From contig JAJDUC010000079.1 in NCBI GenBank assembly GCA_022826865.1, positions 1 through 64,000 of the forward strand: DNA of 64,000 nt. Reading direction: 5' to 3'. The position numbers and the translations under genes are program-made. The notes under the pieces are model-generated. The model was not told where the DNA came from and made no database searches. It worked only from the letters and a program-made list of their open reading frames with translations. Positions within the stretch are counted from its first letter, which is position 1. The number at the start of each line of letters is the position of its first letter. Of the stretch, positions 17,380 to 26,633 are shown in pieces. The stretch is from Anaerolineae bacterium (lineage in GTDB: Bacteria > Chloroflexota > Anaerolineae > Aggregatilineales > Phototrophicaceae).

Positions 17380-18849
17380 ATGATTCTTCGTCTTTACATT
17401 CTTCCTCTGGTTTTCCTCCTGGCGTCGCTCGCTTCCAGCGCGCAAGGCGCCGTCGAACGCGCCGACTGCATTTCTGAACCCGACGGCTTCGTATCCCGCT
17501 GCGGTTATGTCGCGCTGCCGCAGGATTATCAGGATCCGCGCGGCGGCCGGGTCCAGATATATTACACCTTGGTCCACAGTCAAAGCGCGGAGCCACAGCC
17601 CGACCCGCTGGTCTACCTGGTCGGCGGGCCCGGCAGCAGCGGCTCCCGGTTGCTGCCGATTTCTTTCGGCGCCTATTTGAACGCTTTCGCCGGCGAGCGC
17701 GACATTATTGTCATTGACCAGCGGGGAACCGGGCTTTCCAATCCGCCCTTGTATTGCCGGGAAGCGGTCTACCGTTTTGATGAGATCTTGGAAAGCCGAC
17801 ATGCCGAACATGCCGAGCTGGTCCTCGATATATTGACCGACTGCCATCGGCGCCTGGCGAGCAGCGGCGTCAAGTTCGATGCTTACCATAGCGATAATAA
17901 CGCCCGCGATATCGTGAATGTGCTGCGGGCGCTGGGATACGAACGCTGGAATCTGGTTGGCGTCTCTTATGGCTCGCGCCTGGCGCTGGTGATGATGCGC
18001 GATTTTCCACAATTCCTCCGCAGCGTGATCCTGGACTCGGTCTATCCGCCGCAAGCCGATATCTACCTTGATGTCTATCACAACGGCGAACGCGCGCTCA
18101 AACTGCTCTTTGAGGCTTGCGCCGCGTCGGAAGGCTGCGGCGGGCGTTACCCCCACTTGGAGGCGGTCTTCTACAACTTGTATCACCGCCTGAATAAAAC
18201 GCCGATGTCGGTCGTTTATTCGCCGCCCGATTACAGAACGCTCGACATGGAGATCAGCGGATACCGTCTTTATGACTGGGTCTTCAGCTGGCTCTATGAA
18301 GTCGATTCAATCGCGCAGATCCCTAAGATGATATACGACCTGCATCAGGGACGGCCGGATTACGCGGCGCGATACGGCGCCGCCTATGAAATGACCATGA
18401 CGACGCTCAGCCTGGGCATGCACTACAGCGTACAGTGCCAGGAAGAATACGGATCAGGCGTATTCCGCGATTATGCCGGCATGCTGGCCGACCACCCGCA
18501 CTTGAGCGGATTCTTGCGCTATCCGGTCGAGGGGACCGCCACGCTGCCGCGGCTCTGCGGCCTGTGGGGCGCGAAGGCGCGCCCGGATCATGTGAATGAT
18601 CCGGTTGCCAGCGATGTGCCCGCTCTGCTGCTCTCGGGCGACTACGATCCGATCACGCCGCCGGCATACGCCCAGGCGACATACGAGACCTTGACGCGCG
18701 CCTACAATTATACCTTTCCCCATGTCGGCCACGGCGTGCTGCGCTCCGATGATTGCGCGGTGCGCATCGCGGTCGATTTCATCAATGATCCGCTCATGGA
18801 TCCCGACAGCAGCTGCATCGCCGAAACGCGGGCGATTGAGTTTGAGTGA
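17380..18849 (+). CDS. Secreted alpha/beta hydrolase, proline iminopeptidase/TAP-like
   Basis: 489 residues with a signal peptide (about 1-24). Catalytic layout of S33-type peptidases: YLVGGPGSSGSRLL (oxyanion HGGPG-like motif), VIDQRGTGLSNPP, nucleophile elbow LVGVSYGSRLAL, acid LLLSGDYDPITPP and histidine FPHVGHGVL. The last two lie in the TAP-like C-terminal segment. Likely an exported aminopeptidase or esterase. Several Cys pairs fit an extracytoplasmic location. It is divergent from the glycoside hydrolase gene with a shared 142 bp control region. Confidence 0.85.
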   Translation: MILRLYILPLVFLLASLASSAQGAVERADCISEPDGFVSRCGYVALPQDYQDPRGGRVQIYYTLVHSQSAEPQPDPLVYLVGGPGSSGSRLLPISFGAYLNAFAGERDIIVIDQRGTGLSNPPLYCREAVYRFDEILESRHAEHAELVLDILTDCHRRLASSGVKFDAYHSDNNARDIVNVLRALGYERWNLVGVSYGSRLALVMMRDFPQFLRSVILDSVYPPQADIYLDVYHNGERALKLLFEACAASEGCGGRYPHLEAVFYNLYHRLNKTPMSVVYSPPDYRTLDMEISGYRLYDWVFSWLYEVDSIAQIPKMIYDLHQGRPDYAARYGAAYEMTMTTLSLGMHYSVQCQEEYGSGVFRDYAGMLADHPHLSGFLRYPVEGTATLPRLCGLWGAKARPDHVNDPVASDVPALLLSGDYDPITPPAYAQATYETLTRAYNYTFPHVGHGVLRSDDCAVRIAVDFINDPLMDPDSSCIAETRAIEFE

Positions 18850-18998
18850 TTTCGCTTTCGGCGCCCGAGCCCGGCGCAGGATGCGACGCGGAGACATGCG
18901 GCGGAATGCAGCGCATTCGTCGGCTCGCTGAGGCTGTACCGTCCCGCCTTTCATGCTAAAGTCGGTCAAAGTCACTGAATCAGTCAGGGCAGAGCGAG

Positions 18999-19964
18999 AT
19001 GATCAATTTGAAAGATGTGCAGGCTGCTGCGGCGGCTGTCGCGCAATACACGATTCCTACGCCACAGCGCCAATCTCCCGGCTTGAGCGCGCGGCTGGGC
19101 GTCGCGGTTGAGCTCAAACTTGAAATGCGGCAGCATAGCGGCTCATTCAAGACGCGCGGCGCCTTCCATCAGATGCTGGCCTTGGGCGCTGAGGCGCTGG
19201 CCAGTGGCGTGGTCGCCGTAAGTGGCGGCAATTTCGCGCGCGCAGTCGGCTATTGCAGCGGCGCGCTCGGCGTCGACGCCGTCGTCTGCATGCCAGAGAA
19301 TGCGCCCGCGGCTTCAATTGAGGCGACGCGCGGCTATGGCGCCGCGGTCGAGTTGCTGCCCGATGCTGTTGCCGCCTTTGCCCGCGCCGACGAGTGGGTT
19401 GCGCGCGGGCGCAGCGCCCTTCACCCCTTTGACAATAAAGAGCAGATCGCTGGCAACGGCATCGTGGCGCTTGAGATCCTGGAAGATTGCCCGGGGCTGA
19501 CCGATATCGTCGTCAGCATCGGCGGCGGCGGCTTAATCGCCGGGATCATCGCGGCGCTGAAAGCGGCAAAGCCGGCGGCGCGCGTCTGGGGCGTCGAACC
19601 GGAAGCGGCGCCGACGATGCGGCGCGCCCTGGATGCCGGCGAAATCGTAAACATCGTGCCGGCATCCTTGTCGAAGACACTAGGCGCGCCCTTCGTCGGT
19701 CAGGCTACGCTTGACCTCTGCCGCGAGCATCTGGAAGATCTGGTTCTGGTGAGCGACCTCGACATGATTGCCGCTCAGCAGTATTTCATCACGGAGGAAA
19801 ACTTAAATCCGGAATTGGCGGCGGCCAGCACACTCGCGGCTGCCGAGCGCATCAAAGATCGTCTGCCTGCGGATGCGCAATTGGCGCTGCTAATCTGCGG
19901 CTGCAACGATTCCCCAGCTGACATTGCCGCTTATGCGCAGATGCTGGCAAGCGCGACGAGTTAA
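18999..19964 (+). CDS. Threonine/serine dehydratase-like PLP enzyme (fold type II)
   Basis: 321 residues, catalytic domain only. The PLP lysine is in SGSFKTRGAFHQM, the phosphate-binding loop in VSIGGGGLIAGIIAALK and the cofactor-side motif in VSGGNFARAVGY (SSGNHAQ in classical enzymes). Short enzymes of this type deaminate L-threonine or L-serine to 2-oxoacids, or act on related hydroxy amino acids. The absence of an ACT domain argues against isoleucine feedback control. The altered SGGNF loop leaves substrate uncertain. Its stop overlaps the convergent FGGY kinase stop by 4 bp. Confidence 0.85.
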   Translation: MINLKDVQAAAAAVAQYTIPTPQRQSPGLSARLGVAVELKLEMRQHSGSFKTRGAFHQMLALGAEALASGVVAVSGGNFARAVGYCSGALGVDAVVCMPENAPAASIEATRGYGAAVELLPDAVAAFARADEWVARGRSALHPFDNKEQIAGNGIVALEILEDCPGLTDIVVSIGGGGLIAGIIAALKAAKPAARVWGVEPEAAPTMRRALDAGEIVNIVPASLSKTLGAPFVGQATLDLCREHLEDLVLVSDLDMIAAQQYFITEENLNPELAAASTLAAAERIKDRLPADAQLALLICGCNDSPADIAAYAQMLASATS

Positions 19965-21409
19965 CTATAGAGGCGGCGATAGAGATCGGTCTGCCGGTCG
20001 CGGGCCGCCCGCAGCGCCTTCACGCCGGCGGCATCGGGTTCGATGACGGCGCAGATCGGCGGCGGGTCAGCGTCAAGCGGCACATGATCGAGGCTACGGC
20101 GCAGGAGCAGGGCCACGCCCCGCGCCGTAATTTCGGCTTCCGCCAAGAGATGTATCGGCCGGTCGAAGGCATCCGCAATCATCTGCGCCCAGGCCCTGGA
20201 TGCGCCCAAGGCGCCTCCGCCCGCCATCACGACGCCTTCCTCCGCCTCGAGCAACTCGAGAATCAGCGAGAGTCTTATGGCCACCGCCTCCAGTTGCGCC
20301 TGCAGGATGTCGATACGGCTGGCGCCGCGGCGGATGCCATGGATGGTGCCGGAGGCGTTGGGCTGCCAGCCCGGGCTGCGCTCGCCCGCCAATAGCGGCA
20401 ATACCGTCAGCCCATGGGAATCGGGCGCGCGCTCGCGCAGTGTCCCCTCCAGCCCGGCTTCGTCGATGTCCAATTCCTGTACCGCCCACTGATAGACGTT
20501 GCCGCCTTCGCTGGTTGCGCCGCCGACGAGCGGCATGCCGGCGCAGACCAGGTAACGCCAGAGCCCGGCCGGCAAGCGCGGGATTTCCCTCACGACGCGC
20601 AGGGCGGACGTCGTGCCGATCGTCAGAGCAATATGACGGGCGTCAACCGCGCCGGAGCCGATATTGGCGACGGCGCCATCGCCAAGCGCCAGAAAAAACG
20701 GCGTATCGCGCAGGGCCGGCCAGCGCTCGGCGTAGCGGACGGAAAGGCCGCGCTGGACAGAGTCAAAGTCCGCCAGGGTCGGCAGCTTGTCGAGCAGCGT
20801 CTCCCCGACAAGCAGATGCGCGTATTCGCGGCGCCAGACCAGCTCCCGCGTGTGCAGCAATCCCGACCAACTTGCGATCGAATAGCTGGTGGGCGTCTCA
20901 CGGCCAAACCAGCGGCCGTACAAGAAGCCGCCGATATCGCTAACGCGTTTGATGCGCGCTTCCGCCGCCGGGTTCTTGCGCAGCAGATGCGCATATTGCG
21001 CCGGCAGATACGCCGTATGCAGCATACAGCCGACCGCCTGATGATAGCGGTCAGCATCGCCACCGAGTTTGTGCAGCAGACGCGGGATCTCGTCCCGGCT
21101 GAGCGTATCCGCGTATGTGAAGACCGGCGTGCAGGCTTCGCCCGTTTCGTCCAGGCCGAGCCAGTTGCCGGCGAAGCTGGCCATGCCAACGGCGTGGATG
21201 CTGCGGGCCGCGGGCTGCTGCAAGACCTCGTCCAGGCAAGCCTCGATGTTTGCCCGTATCCGCGCGGGGTCGGCAGTGGCGCGCCCGGCCCTATCCGTAT
21301 GAAAGTCTTGCCTGCGGCTGCGGATTGAGCCCGGTATCAGCCGGGCGTCATCGTCGAACAGCAGCGCCCGCGCCGATGAACTGCCGAGGTCGATCACGAG
21401 CAGAGTCAT
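19961..21409 (-). CDS. FGGY-family carbohydrate kinase, gluconokinase-like
   Basis: 482 residues with the N-terminal phosphate-binding VIDLGSSSARALLFDDD, a second ATPase motif ALTIGTTSALRVV and GGGALGASRAWAQMIADAF near the C-terminus. Layout matches FGGY kinases of the gluconate/xylulose group. It phosphorylates a sugar or sugar acid with ATP in the cytoplasm; the substrate cannot be fixed by sequence alone. It lies 32 bp downstream of the aldo/keto reductase gene on the same strand, so the two may form a small sugar-metabolism operon. Confidence 0.88.
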   Translation of the reverse strand: MTLLVIDLGSSSARALLFDDDARLIPGSIRSRRQDFHTDRAGRATADPARIRANIEACLDEVLQQPAARSIHAVGMASFAGNWLGLDETGEACTPVFTYADTLSRDEIPRLLHKLGGDADRYHQAVGCMLHTAYLPAQYAHLLRKNPAAEARIKRVSDIGGFLYGRWFGRETPTSYSIASWSGLLHTRELVWRREYAHLLVGETLLDKLPTLADFDSVQRGLSVRYAERWPALRDTPFFLALGDGAVANIGSGAVDARHIALTIGTTSALRVVREIPRLPAGLWRYLVCAGMPLVGGATSEGGNVYQWAVQELDIDEAGLEGTLRERAPDSHGLTVLPLLAGERSPGWQPNASGTIHGIRRGASRIDILQAQLEAVAIRLSLILELLEAEEGVVMAGGGALGASRAWAQMIADAFDRPIHLLAEAEITARGVALLLRRSLDHVPLDADPPPICAVIEPDAAGVKALRAARDRQTDLYRRLYS

Positions 21410-21441
21410 GGGCGGAAGCTCTCAGGCCGGCCGCGTCCCGA

Positions 21442-22425
21442 TCAAGACTTCAGGATGGCCTCAATGCGCGTCAGCTCCGCGTCAGAGAAATCCAGGTTGT
21501 TCAGCGCGGCAACGGCATCGTTAAGCTGCTCGGGTTTGCTGGCGCCAATCAAGGCGGAGGTCATCTCCGGATGGCGCAGGCTCCAGGCGATTGCAAGCTG
21601 AGCCATGTTTTGGCCACGTTCATTGGCGATGTCGTTGAGCTTGATTACCTTGTCGATCTTGTCCTGCGCCAGGCGGTCGCCCCATTCATGTTTGCTCGCG
21701 CGCGAGTCCGCCGGGGTCGCGCCGATATATTTGTTCGTCAGGATCCCTTGATCGAGCGGCGAAAAGCAGATGCAGCCGACGCCTTCGTCGCCGAGGATGT
21801 CCAGCAAGCCGTCTTCAATCCAGCGGTCGAACATGTTATAGCGCGGCTGGTGAATCAGGCAGGGCGTGCCGAGTTCCTTCAGAATGCGCGCCGCCTCGCG
21901 GGTCTGCTCCGGCCGATAGCTGGATATGCCGGCATAGAGCGCGCGCCCGCTGCGGACTATCGTATCCAGCGCCCCCATCGTCTCTTCCAGCGGCGTATCC
22001 GGATCGTAGCGGTGGCTGTAGAAGATATCAAAGTACTCCAAACCCGTGCGCTGCAAACTCTGGTCGCAGCTGGCGATCATGTATTTGCGCGAGCCCCATT
22101 CACCGTATGGACCCGGCCACATGCGATAACCAGCTTTATTGGAGACGATGAGCTCGTCGCGATAAGGCGCCAGATCGCGGCGGAAGACCTGGCCGAAAGT
22201 CTCTTCGGCCGAGCCCGGCGGCGGGCCGTAATTGTTGGCGATGTCGATATGGCTGATGCCAAGATCAAAAGCCCGGCGCAGCATTTGACGGCTGTTCTCA
22301 AAACTGTCAACGCCGCCGAAATTCCACCAGATACCGAGGGAAATAGCCGGCAAGAGCAGACCGCTGCGGCCGCTGCGTCGGTATTTCATCGCGTCATAGC
22401 GCTCGTCCGCCGCCCGATAAACCAT
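21442..22425 (-). CDS. yghZ: Aldo/keto reductase, YghZ-type (L-glyceraldehyde 3-phosphate reductase)
   Basis: 327 residues. The opening resembles the E. coli YghZ sequence I recall closely: RYDAMKYRRSGRSGLLLPAI, FDLGISHIDIANNYGPPPGS with the catalytic Asp and Tyr, AGYRMWPGPYGEWGSRKY, and IFYSHRYDPDTPLEETM. NADPH-dependent reduction of aldehydes such as L-glyceraldehyde 3-phosphate is the known activity of the family. It precedes the FGGY kinase gene. Upstream lies repeat A copy 2. Confidence 0.92.
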   Translation of the reverse strand: MVYRAADERYDAMKYRRSGRSGLLLPAISLGIWWNFGGVDSFENSRQMLRRAFDLGISHIDIANNYGPPPGSAEETFGQVFRRDLAPYRDELIVSNKAGYRMWPGPYGEWGSRKYMIASCDQSLQRTGLEYFDIFYSHRYDPDTPLEETMGALDTIVRSGRALYAGISSYRPEQTREAARILKELGTPCLIHQPRYNMFDRWIEDGLLDILGDEGVGCICFSPLDQGILTNKYIGATPADSRASKHEWGDRLAQDKIDKVIKLNDIANERGQNMAQLAIAWSLRHPEMTSALIGASKPEQLNDAVAALNNLDFSDAELTRIEAILKS

Positions 22426-22513
22426 GCTTCACTCCTTGACTTTAAAAATGTGGAAGAGCCGCGCCAACTATAGCGCATCGCGTCGGACTTCCCAAGTGCG
22501 GCTGCTGCGCGAG

Positions 22514-22705
22514 CAGGGCAAAATCATGAGCATCATAATGAGACGTTCGCCACGAAAATTGCGAAAGTGTAGGGGCGTCTCGTGAGACGCCCGTTGAAAA
22601 TGGCCTGCAAATTGCGGGCGTTTCAGCGAAACGCCCCTACGGATTACATAATTTGAGGGAAAATGTCATTTATCGGCGCAATTTAAATTTGATGCGATTG
22701 TCCTG
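22514..22705. repeat. MITE-like repeat family A, copy 2 (complete)
   Basis: A 192 bp non-coding element in the 461 bp gap between yghZ and coxB. It begins CAGGGCAAAATCATGAGCAT and ends TTTGATGCGATTGTCCTG, an imperfect terminal inverted repeat. It holds two opposed hairpins, GGGCGTCTCGTGAGACGCCC and GGGCGTTTCAGCGAAACGCCC, framed by GTAGGGGCG and CGCCCCTAC. It ends only 20 bp before the -35 of the coxB promoter. Confidence 0.88.
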
Positions 22706-22724
22706 GGTCGCCGCAGACAGGAAC

Positions 22725-22753
22725 TTGAAAAGGCCTCAGCAATTCGCTAGAAT
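22725..22753 (+). promoter_or_regulatory. Predicted sigma70-type promoter of the cytochrome oxidase operon
   Basis: TTGAAA (22725-22730), a 17 bp spacer and TAGAAT (22748-22753): one mismatch from consensus in each hexamer and ideal spacing. Transcription would start near 22760, giving a leader of about 125 bases before the coxB ATG. Confidence 0.72.
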
Positions 22754-22770
22754 TGTGACAAATTTAACAA
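22753..22770 (+). promoter_or_regulatory. CRP/FNR-like inverted repeat over the coxB transcription start
   Basis: TTGTGACAAATTTAACAA reads as TTGTGA-N6-TAACAA, one base from a perfect dyad of the TTGTGA/TCACAA kind bound by CRP/FNR-family regulators. It covers the predicted start site, a position that would suit repression. This is inference from pattern only. Confidence 0.4.
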
Positions 22771-22886
22771 GCGAGTTTTCGCCAGTGAAAGACGCGCTTG
22801 CGGCGCTTCCGCCGAGGCATAAAGAGTGGACGCGCCTGGCGGGCGAGGCTGATTGCAAAGCCATAAAACTCAGGTGGTAATCCAGT

Positions 22887-24215
22887 ATGGATAACAGTCG
22901 TTCAAATATCCCGTCGATAAGCCCGGCTGCTGTCGTTGTAACCGCTGTGTTTCTGCTCGTCAGCATTATCGGCGTCAACTGGTTTACGACCTTTGTTCCC
23001 CTTGTGCTGCCGCCGCAGGCTTCGGCTGAATCCAAGAGCGTTGACGAGCTCTTCTACATCTTGATGATCATCGGTGGCGTGGTTTTCTTTTTGATACAGG
23101 GCATGCTGCTGATTTCTGTGTTGTTTTTCCGCGCCCGCGACGGCGATCTTGGCGATGGGCCGACCTATCACGGCAACCCGCTGCTGGAGATCGTCTGGAC
23201 GATCATTCCGGCGCTGGTGATCGTCTTTCTGGCTGTGGTCAGCTATAACATCTGGACCCAGAACTCCGAGCCAAAAGCGGCTGTCAATATGATCGACGGC
23301 GAAGAGACCAAGATCAAGGTCACAGGCGCCCGCTATGCCTGGACGCATACCTATGAGACGAATCGCCTGGATGCGGACGGCGACCCGATCGTTATCAACA
23401 GCGGCGACAAGCTCCATACCTATATCGGCCAAAATGTCGACTTGGAATTGCGCACGCAAGATGTCATTCATTCTTATTGGGTGCCGGCGATGCGCGTCAA
23501 ACAGGACTTGCTGCCCGGCAATCCGGATTTTGGCGGTCGACCAACCGACATCCGTTTCACGCCCATTCGCGTCGAAGGCGCGGCATACCCGGCCGAATAT
23601 CCAATCGTCTGCGCCGAGCTCTGCGGCGATGGCCACGGTCGCATGCGCGGCACGGTTGTCGTCCACGAAGACGAGAGCCAATTCCTGGCGCAGTTTTTCG
23701 AGCCGGCCATCTACGCCATTCTCAACCCGCCGGCCGACCCGGTCTTGCGCGGAGAGATTGTCATTCAAGAGTACATCTGCAACAGTTGCCACACCCTGGA
23801 CAGTCTGGAATGGAGCAGCCGCACCGGACCCTCGCTCAACGGCATAGCCGAGCGCGCCGGCGAGCGCGTCGCCGGCCAATCGGCTGAGGAATACATTGCC
23901 ATCTCGGTTTGGAATGCGCCGGCTTTCGTTGTCCCCGGCTATACCGAGCAGATGGCAGTTTTCGGCCCCGATCAGACGGACGCCAACCACATGACCGCGG
24001 AAGAACTCTATTCGATTGTCGCCTTCCTCTGCACCCAAGGCGAACAATCCGATTGTGATTTGGAGAATCTGACCGAGGCGATACCGCAGGCGATCAAGAC
24101 CGCCTTCGGTCTTGAAGTTGATATCAGCTTCGGGCAAGACGACGCCGAGGCTTCCCAACCGGAGGCCGCAGCCGACGGGAGCGACGAGAGCGAAGCGGAC
24201 AGCGAATCCGACTGA
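22887..24215 (+). CDS. coxB: Cytochrome c oxidase subunit II with fused cytochrome c domain
   Basis: 442 residues. Three hydrophobic N-terminal segments (about 15-40, 55-80, 99-122) precede the periplasmic cupredoxin domain. Its CuA site shows His194 in HSYWVPAMRVKQDLLPG and CAELCGDGHGRM (about 242-253). A class I cytochrome c domain follows with CNSCH (about 298-302) binding haem c. Electrons would pass from this haem through CuA to subunit I. The acidic Ser/Glu/Asp C-terminus is disordered-looking. First gene of the oxidase operon. Confidence 0.95.
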   Translation: MDNSRSNIPSISPAAVVVTAVFLLVSIIGVNWFTTFVPLVLPPQASAESKSVDELFYILMIIGGVVFFLIQGMLLISVLFFRARDGDLGDGPTYHGNPLLEIVWTIIPALVIVFLAVVSYNIWTQNSEPKAAVNMIDGEETKIKVTGARYAWTHTYETNRLDADGDPIVINSGDKLHTYIGQNVDLELRTQDVIHSYWVPAMRVKQDLLPGNPDFGGRPTDIRFTPIRVEGAAYPAEYPIVCAELCGDGHGRMRGTVVVHEDESQFLAQFFEPAIYAILNPPADPVLRGEIVIQEYICNSCHTLDSLEWSSRTGPSLNGIAERAGERVAGQSAEEYIAISVWNAPAFVVPGYTEQMAVFGPDQTDANHMTAEELYSIVAFLCTQGEQSDCDLENLTEAIPQAIKTAFGLEVDISFGQDDAEASQPEAAADGSDESEADSESD

Positions 24216-24276
24216 TGCCTGGACGGGAATCGCCCGTCAGCCAATGAGAACAAGAGTGGAGTGAAAAGGCGCAAAC

Positions 24277-25968
24277 ATGGCAACCATTGCCGTCCCCTTG
24301 GGGGCACAGGAGCAAGGTCAAGCAGCGGAAGCGGTTCAGCGCCCGGCACTAAGCGAATACTTGCGCTGGAGCGTCGATCACAAAATCATCGGCGTGCAAT
24401 ACGGCGTTGCCTCCTTCCTCTTCTTTCTCATCGGCGGCGCAATGGCCATGGGCATTCGCCTGGAGCTGTGGACGCCGGACCTCGACCTGATGGTTTCTGG
24501 CGCCGCCTACAATAGCCTCTTCACCTTCCACGGCACCATTATGATATTCCTGTTTATCATCCCGATGTGGGCGGCCGTCGGCAATTTTGTCGTGCCGCTG
24601 CAGCTCGGGGCCAAAGACATGGCCTTTCCCTGGCTGAATGCATTCGCCTTCTGGTTAATTCCGCCGGCGGCGGTGGTCGTGCTGCTGGGATACTTCGTCA
24701 GCCCGGCGGAAGCGGGCTGGACCTCTTACCCGCCCCTGTCCACCCTGTTCAGCGGCGACGGACAGACGCTTTGGGCGCTGGGCGCGCACCTGCTTGGCAT
24801 CTCGTCGATCATGGGCTCAATCAACTTCATTGTGACCATCCTCAACATGCGGCCGCCACAGATGACGCTCTGGCGTATGCCGCTGCTTTGCTGGGCGGTT
24901 TTGGCGACCAGCATCATCGCTGTCATGGCGACGCCGTTCCTGGCGGGCGCCTTGACCCTGCTGCTGCTGGATCGCGTTGCGGGAACCACCTTCTTTGACG
25001 CGGCGGGCGGCGGCGACGTGCTGCTCTGGCAGAATATATTCTGGTTCTACAGCCACCCGGCGGTCTATATCATGGTGCTGCCGGGCATGGGCGTGCTCTC
25101 GGAAGTGCTGTCGGTCCACAGCCGCAAGCCGGTCTTCGGTTATCGCATGGTCGGCTTGTCCAGCATGGGCATTGCCTTTGTCGGCTTCACCGTCTGGGCG
25201 CATCACATGTTCACCAGCTTGCAGCCGGAATTGCGCATCCCCTTCATGATTACAACGATGATCATCGCCGTGCCCACCGGCATCAAGATGTTCAGCTGGC
25301 TGGGAACGATCTGGGGCGGCAAGATCCATTTCACCAGCGCCATGCTCTTTGGGCTTGGCTTCATGTCCATGTTCGTCATCGGCGGCATTACAGGCGTCAT
25401 GCTGGCCGCCTTGCCCTTCGATATTCACGTCCACGATACCTATTTCGTCGTCAGCCACTTCCACTTTGTGCTCTTCGGCGGGAGTGTCTTCGCCATTTAC
25501 GCCGCGCTTTATCACTGGTTCCCGAAGGTAACCGGACGCATGATGAACGAGCGCCTGGGCCGGATCCATTTCGCCTTTACCTATTTCGGTTTCCTCTTCA
25601 CATTTTTCCCGATGCACATTGTCGGCATGCTGGGCATGCCGCGGCGCGTGGCCGTGTATGTGCCCGAATTCCAACCCTGGAATCAACTGATCAGCTTTTC
25701 CGCCTTCGTTCTGGGCTTTTCAACTTTTATCGTGATTTACAACGTCATCAAGTCCTATTATCACGGGCCCATCGCCGGGGCCAATCCCTGGCGCGCCTTG
25801 ACCCTGGAATGGGCTACCACATCGCCGCCGCCTGTGACCAACTTCGTCGACGATCCGATTCCCTTTGAAGACCCCTACGGCTACGGCACGGAAGCGGCTG
25901 CCGCCTATGTCGAAGCTGTTGAGGCGGCTTTCAGTCCCGGCGGCTCCGCCGCAAGAACGGAGCGCTGA
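24277..25968 (+). CDS. coxA: Cytochrome c oxidase subunit I
   Basis: 563 residues, polytopic catalytic subunit carrying low-spin haem and the haem-CuB centre that reduces O2 and pumps protons. Key motifs are YNSLFTFHGTIMIFLFIIPM (haem ligand His), WFYSHPAVYIMVLPGMG (CuB His and crosslinked Tyr), VWAHHMFTSL (two CuB His) and DTYFVVSHFHFVLFGG (haem ligands). The Tyr in the HPAVY motif supports the A family. It begins 61 bp after coxB. Confidence 0.97.
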   Translation: MATIAVPLGAQEQGQAAEAVQRPALSEYLRWSVDHKIIGVQYGVASFLFFLIGGAMAMGIRLELWTPDLDLMVSGAAYNSLFTFHGTIMIFLFIIPMWAAVGNFVVPLQLGAKDMAFPWLNAFAFWLIPPAAVVVLLGYFVSPAEAGWTSYPPLSTLFSGDGQTLWALGAHLLGISSIMGSINFIVTILNMRPPQMTLWRMPLLCWAVLATSIIAVMATPFLAGALTLLLLDRVAGTTFFDAAGGGDVLLWQNIFWFYSHPAVYIMVLPGMGVLSEVLSVHSRKPVFGYRMVGLSSMGIAFVGFTVWAHHMFTSLQPELRIPFMITTMIIAVPTGIKMFSWLGTIWGGKIHFTSAMLFGLGFMSMFVIGGITGVMLAALPFDIHVHDTYFVVSHFHFVLFGGSVFAIYAALYHWFPKVTGRMMNERLGRIHFAFTYFGFLFTFFPMHIVGMLGMPRRVAVYVPEFQPWNQLISFSAFVLGFSTFIVIYNVIKSYYHGPIAGANPWRALTLEWATTSPPPVTNFVDDPIPFEDPYGYGTEAAAAYVEAVEAAFSPGGSAARTER

Positions 25969-26011
25969 TCGGCTATGACGCTTCATTCCAGGCAAGCGCT
26001 GCGAGCAGGGC

Positions 26012-26623
26012 ATGACCAGTTACGTTGAGCGGCGGGTAAAGCCAAAACTCAGCCTCGATCGCGATGCCGAGTTGCGCCTGAAGAACAATCGTCTCGGCAT
26101 GAATATTTTCCAGGCGAGTTGGATCATGGTGTTTTTCGCGATGATTGTCGTGAACTGGCAGTTGCGCTACAGTTACGCCCAGTGGCCGCCGGCGGGCGTG
26201 ACGCCTTTTGACCCGCTTCTGCCCAGCATCGCGACGCTGGCGCTGCTATTGAGTTCGGTATTGGTCCGGCGCGGCAGACAGTCTTTGCAGGCGGACGAGG
26301 TCAGCGGCTTCCTGGCATGCTGGCGCCTGGCGATGGCGCTCGGCGTCGCCTTTATGGCGATCATCATTTATGAATTTGCAACGGTTTCGCAGGCGGCTCT
26401 GGCGACACAATACGGGGCCACCATGCGGCTGATGACCGGTTTTCATTTTGTGCATGCGCTGGCGATTCTGGCTGTTATGCTATGGGTATACCGCGCAGGC
26501 CTGAACGACATGCGCAGTGGCAGGCCCTATAATTCCTGGGCGGTTGAAGGGACGGCCAAGCTCTGGTATTTCGTAAGCTTCGCCTGGATTCTTTTCTACC
26601 TCGTGCTTTACTGGATCCGTTGA
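26012..26623 (+). CDS. Divergent cytochrome c oxidase subunit III-like membrane protein
   Basis: 203 residues with about five membrane spans. TGFHFVHALAILAVMLWVY and AKLWYFVSFAWILFYLVLYWI resemble the subunit III signatures (TGxHxxHV and YWHFVDxVW), but most conserved polar residues are replaced. A canonical subunit III gene is further downstream in the same cluster, so this is probably a second, degenerate subunit III-family protein or an accessory subunit. It is 43 bp after coxA and clearly in the operon. Inference from motif resemblance only. Confidence 0.7.
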   Translation: MTSYVERRVKPKLSLDRDAELRLKNNRLGMNIFQASWIMVFFAMIVVNWQLRYSYAQWPPAGVTPFDPLLPSIATLALLLSSVLVRRGRQSLQADEVSGFLACWRLAMALGVAFMAIIIYEFATVSQAALATQYGATMRLMTGFHFVHALAILAVMLWVYRAGLNDMRSGRPYNSWAVEGTAKLWYFVSFAWILFYLVLYWIR

Positions 26624-26633
26624 GGAAAGCGAC

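Noticed and set aside
22653-22880. 75-residue ORF upstream of coxB
   Set aside because: It begins inside repeat A copy 2 and runs through the predicted coxB promoter; no protein-like features.
22902-24158. 418-residue minus-strand ORF antisense to coxB
   Set aside because: Shadow of coxB, which has unmistakable CuA and haem c motifs in the forward frame.
24817-25686. 289-residue minus-strand ORF antisense to coxA
   Set aside because: Shadow of coxA: His/Asp/Glu-rich composition typical of the reverse frame of membrane-protein genes.
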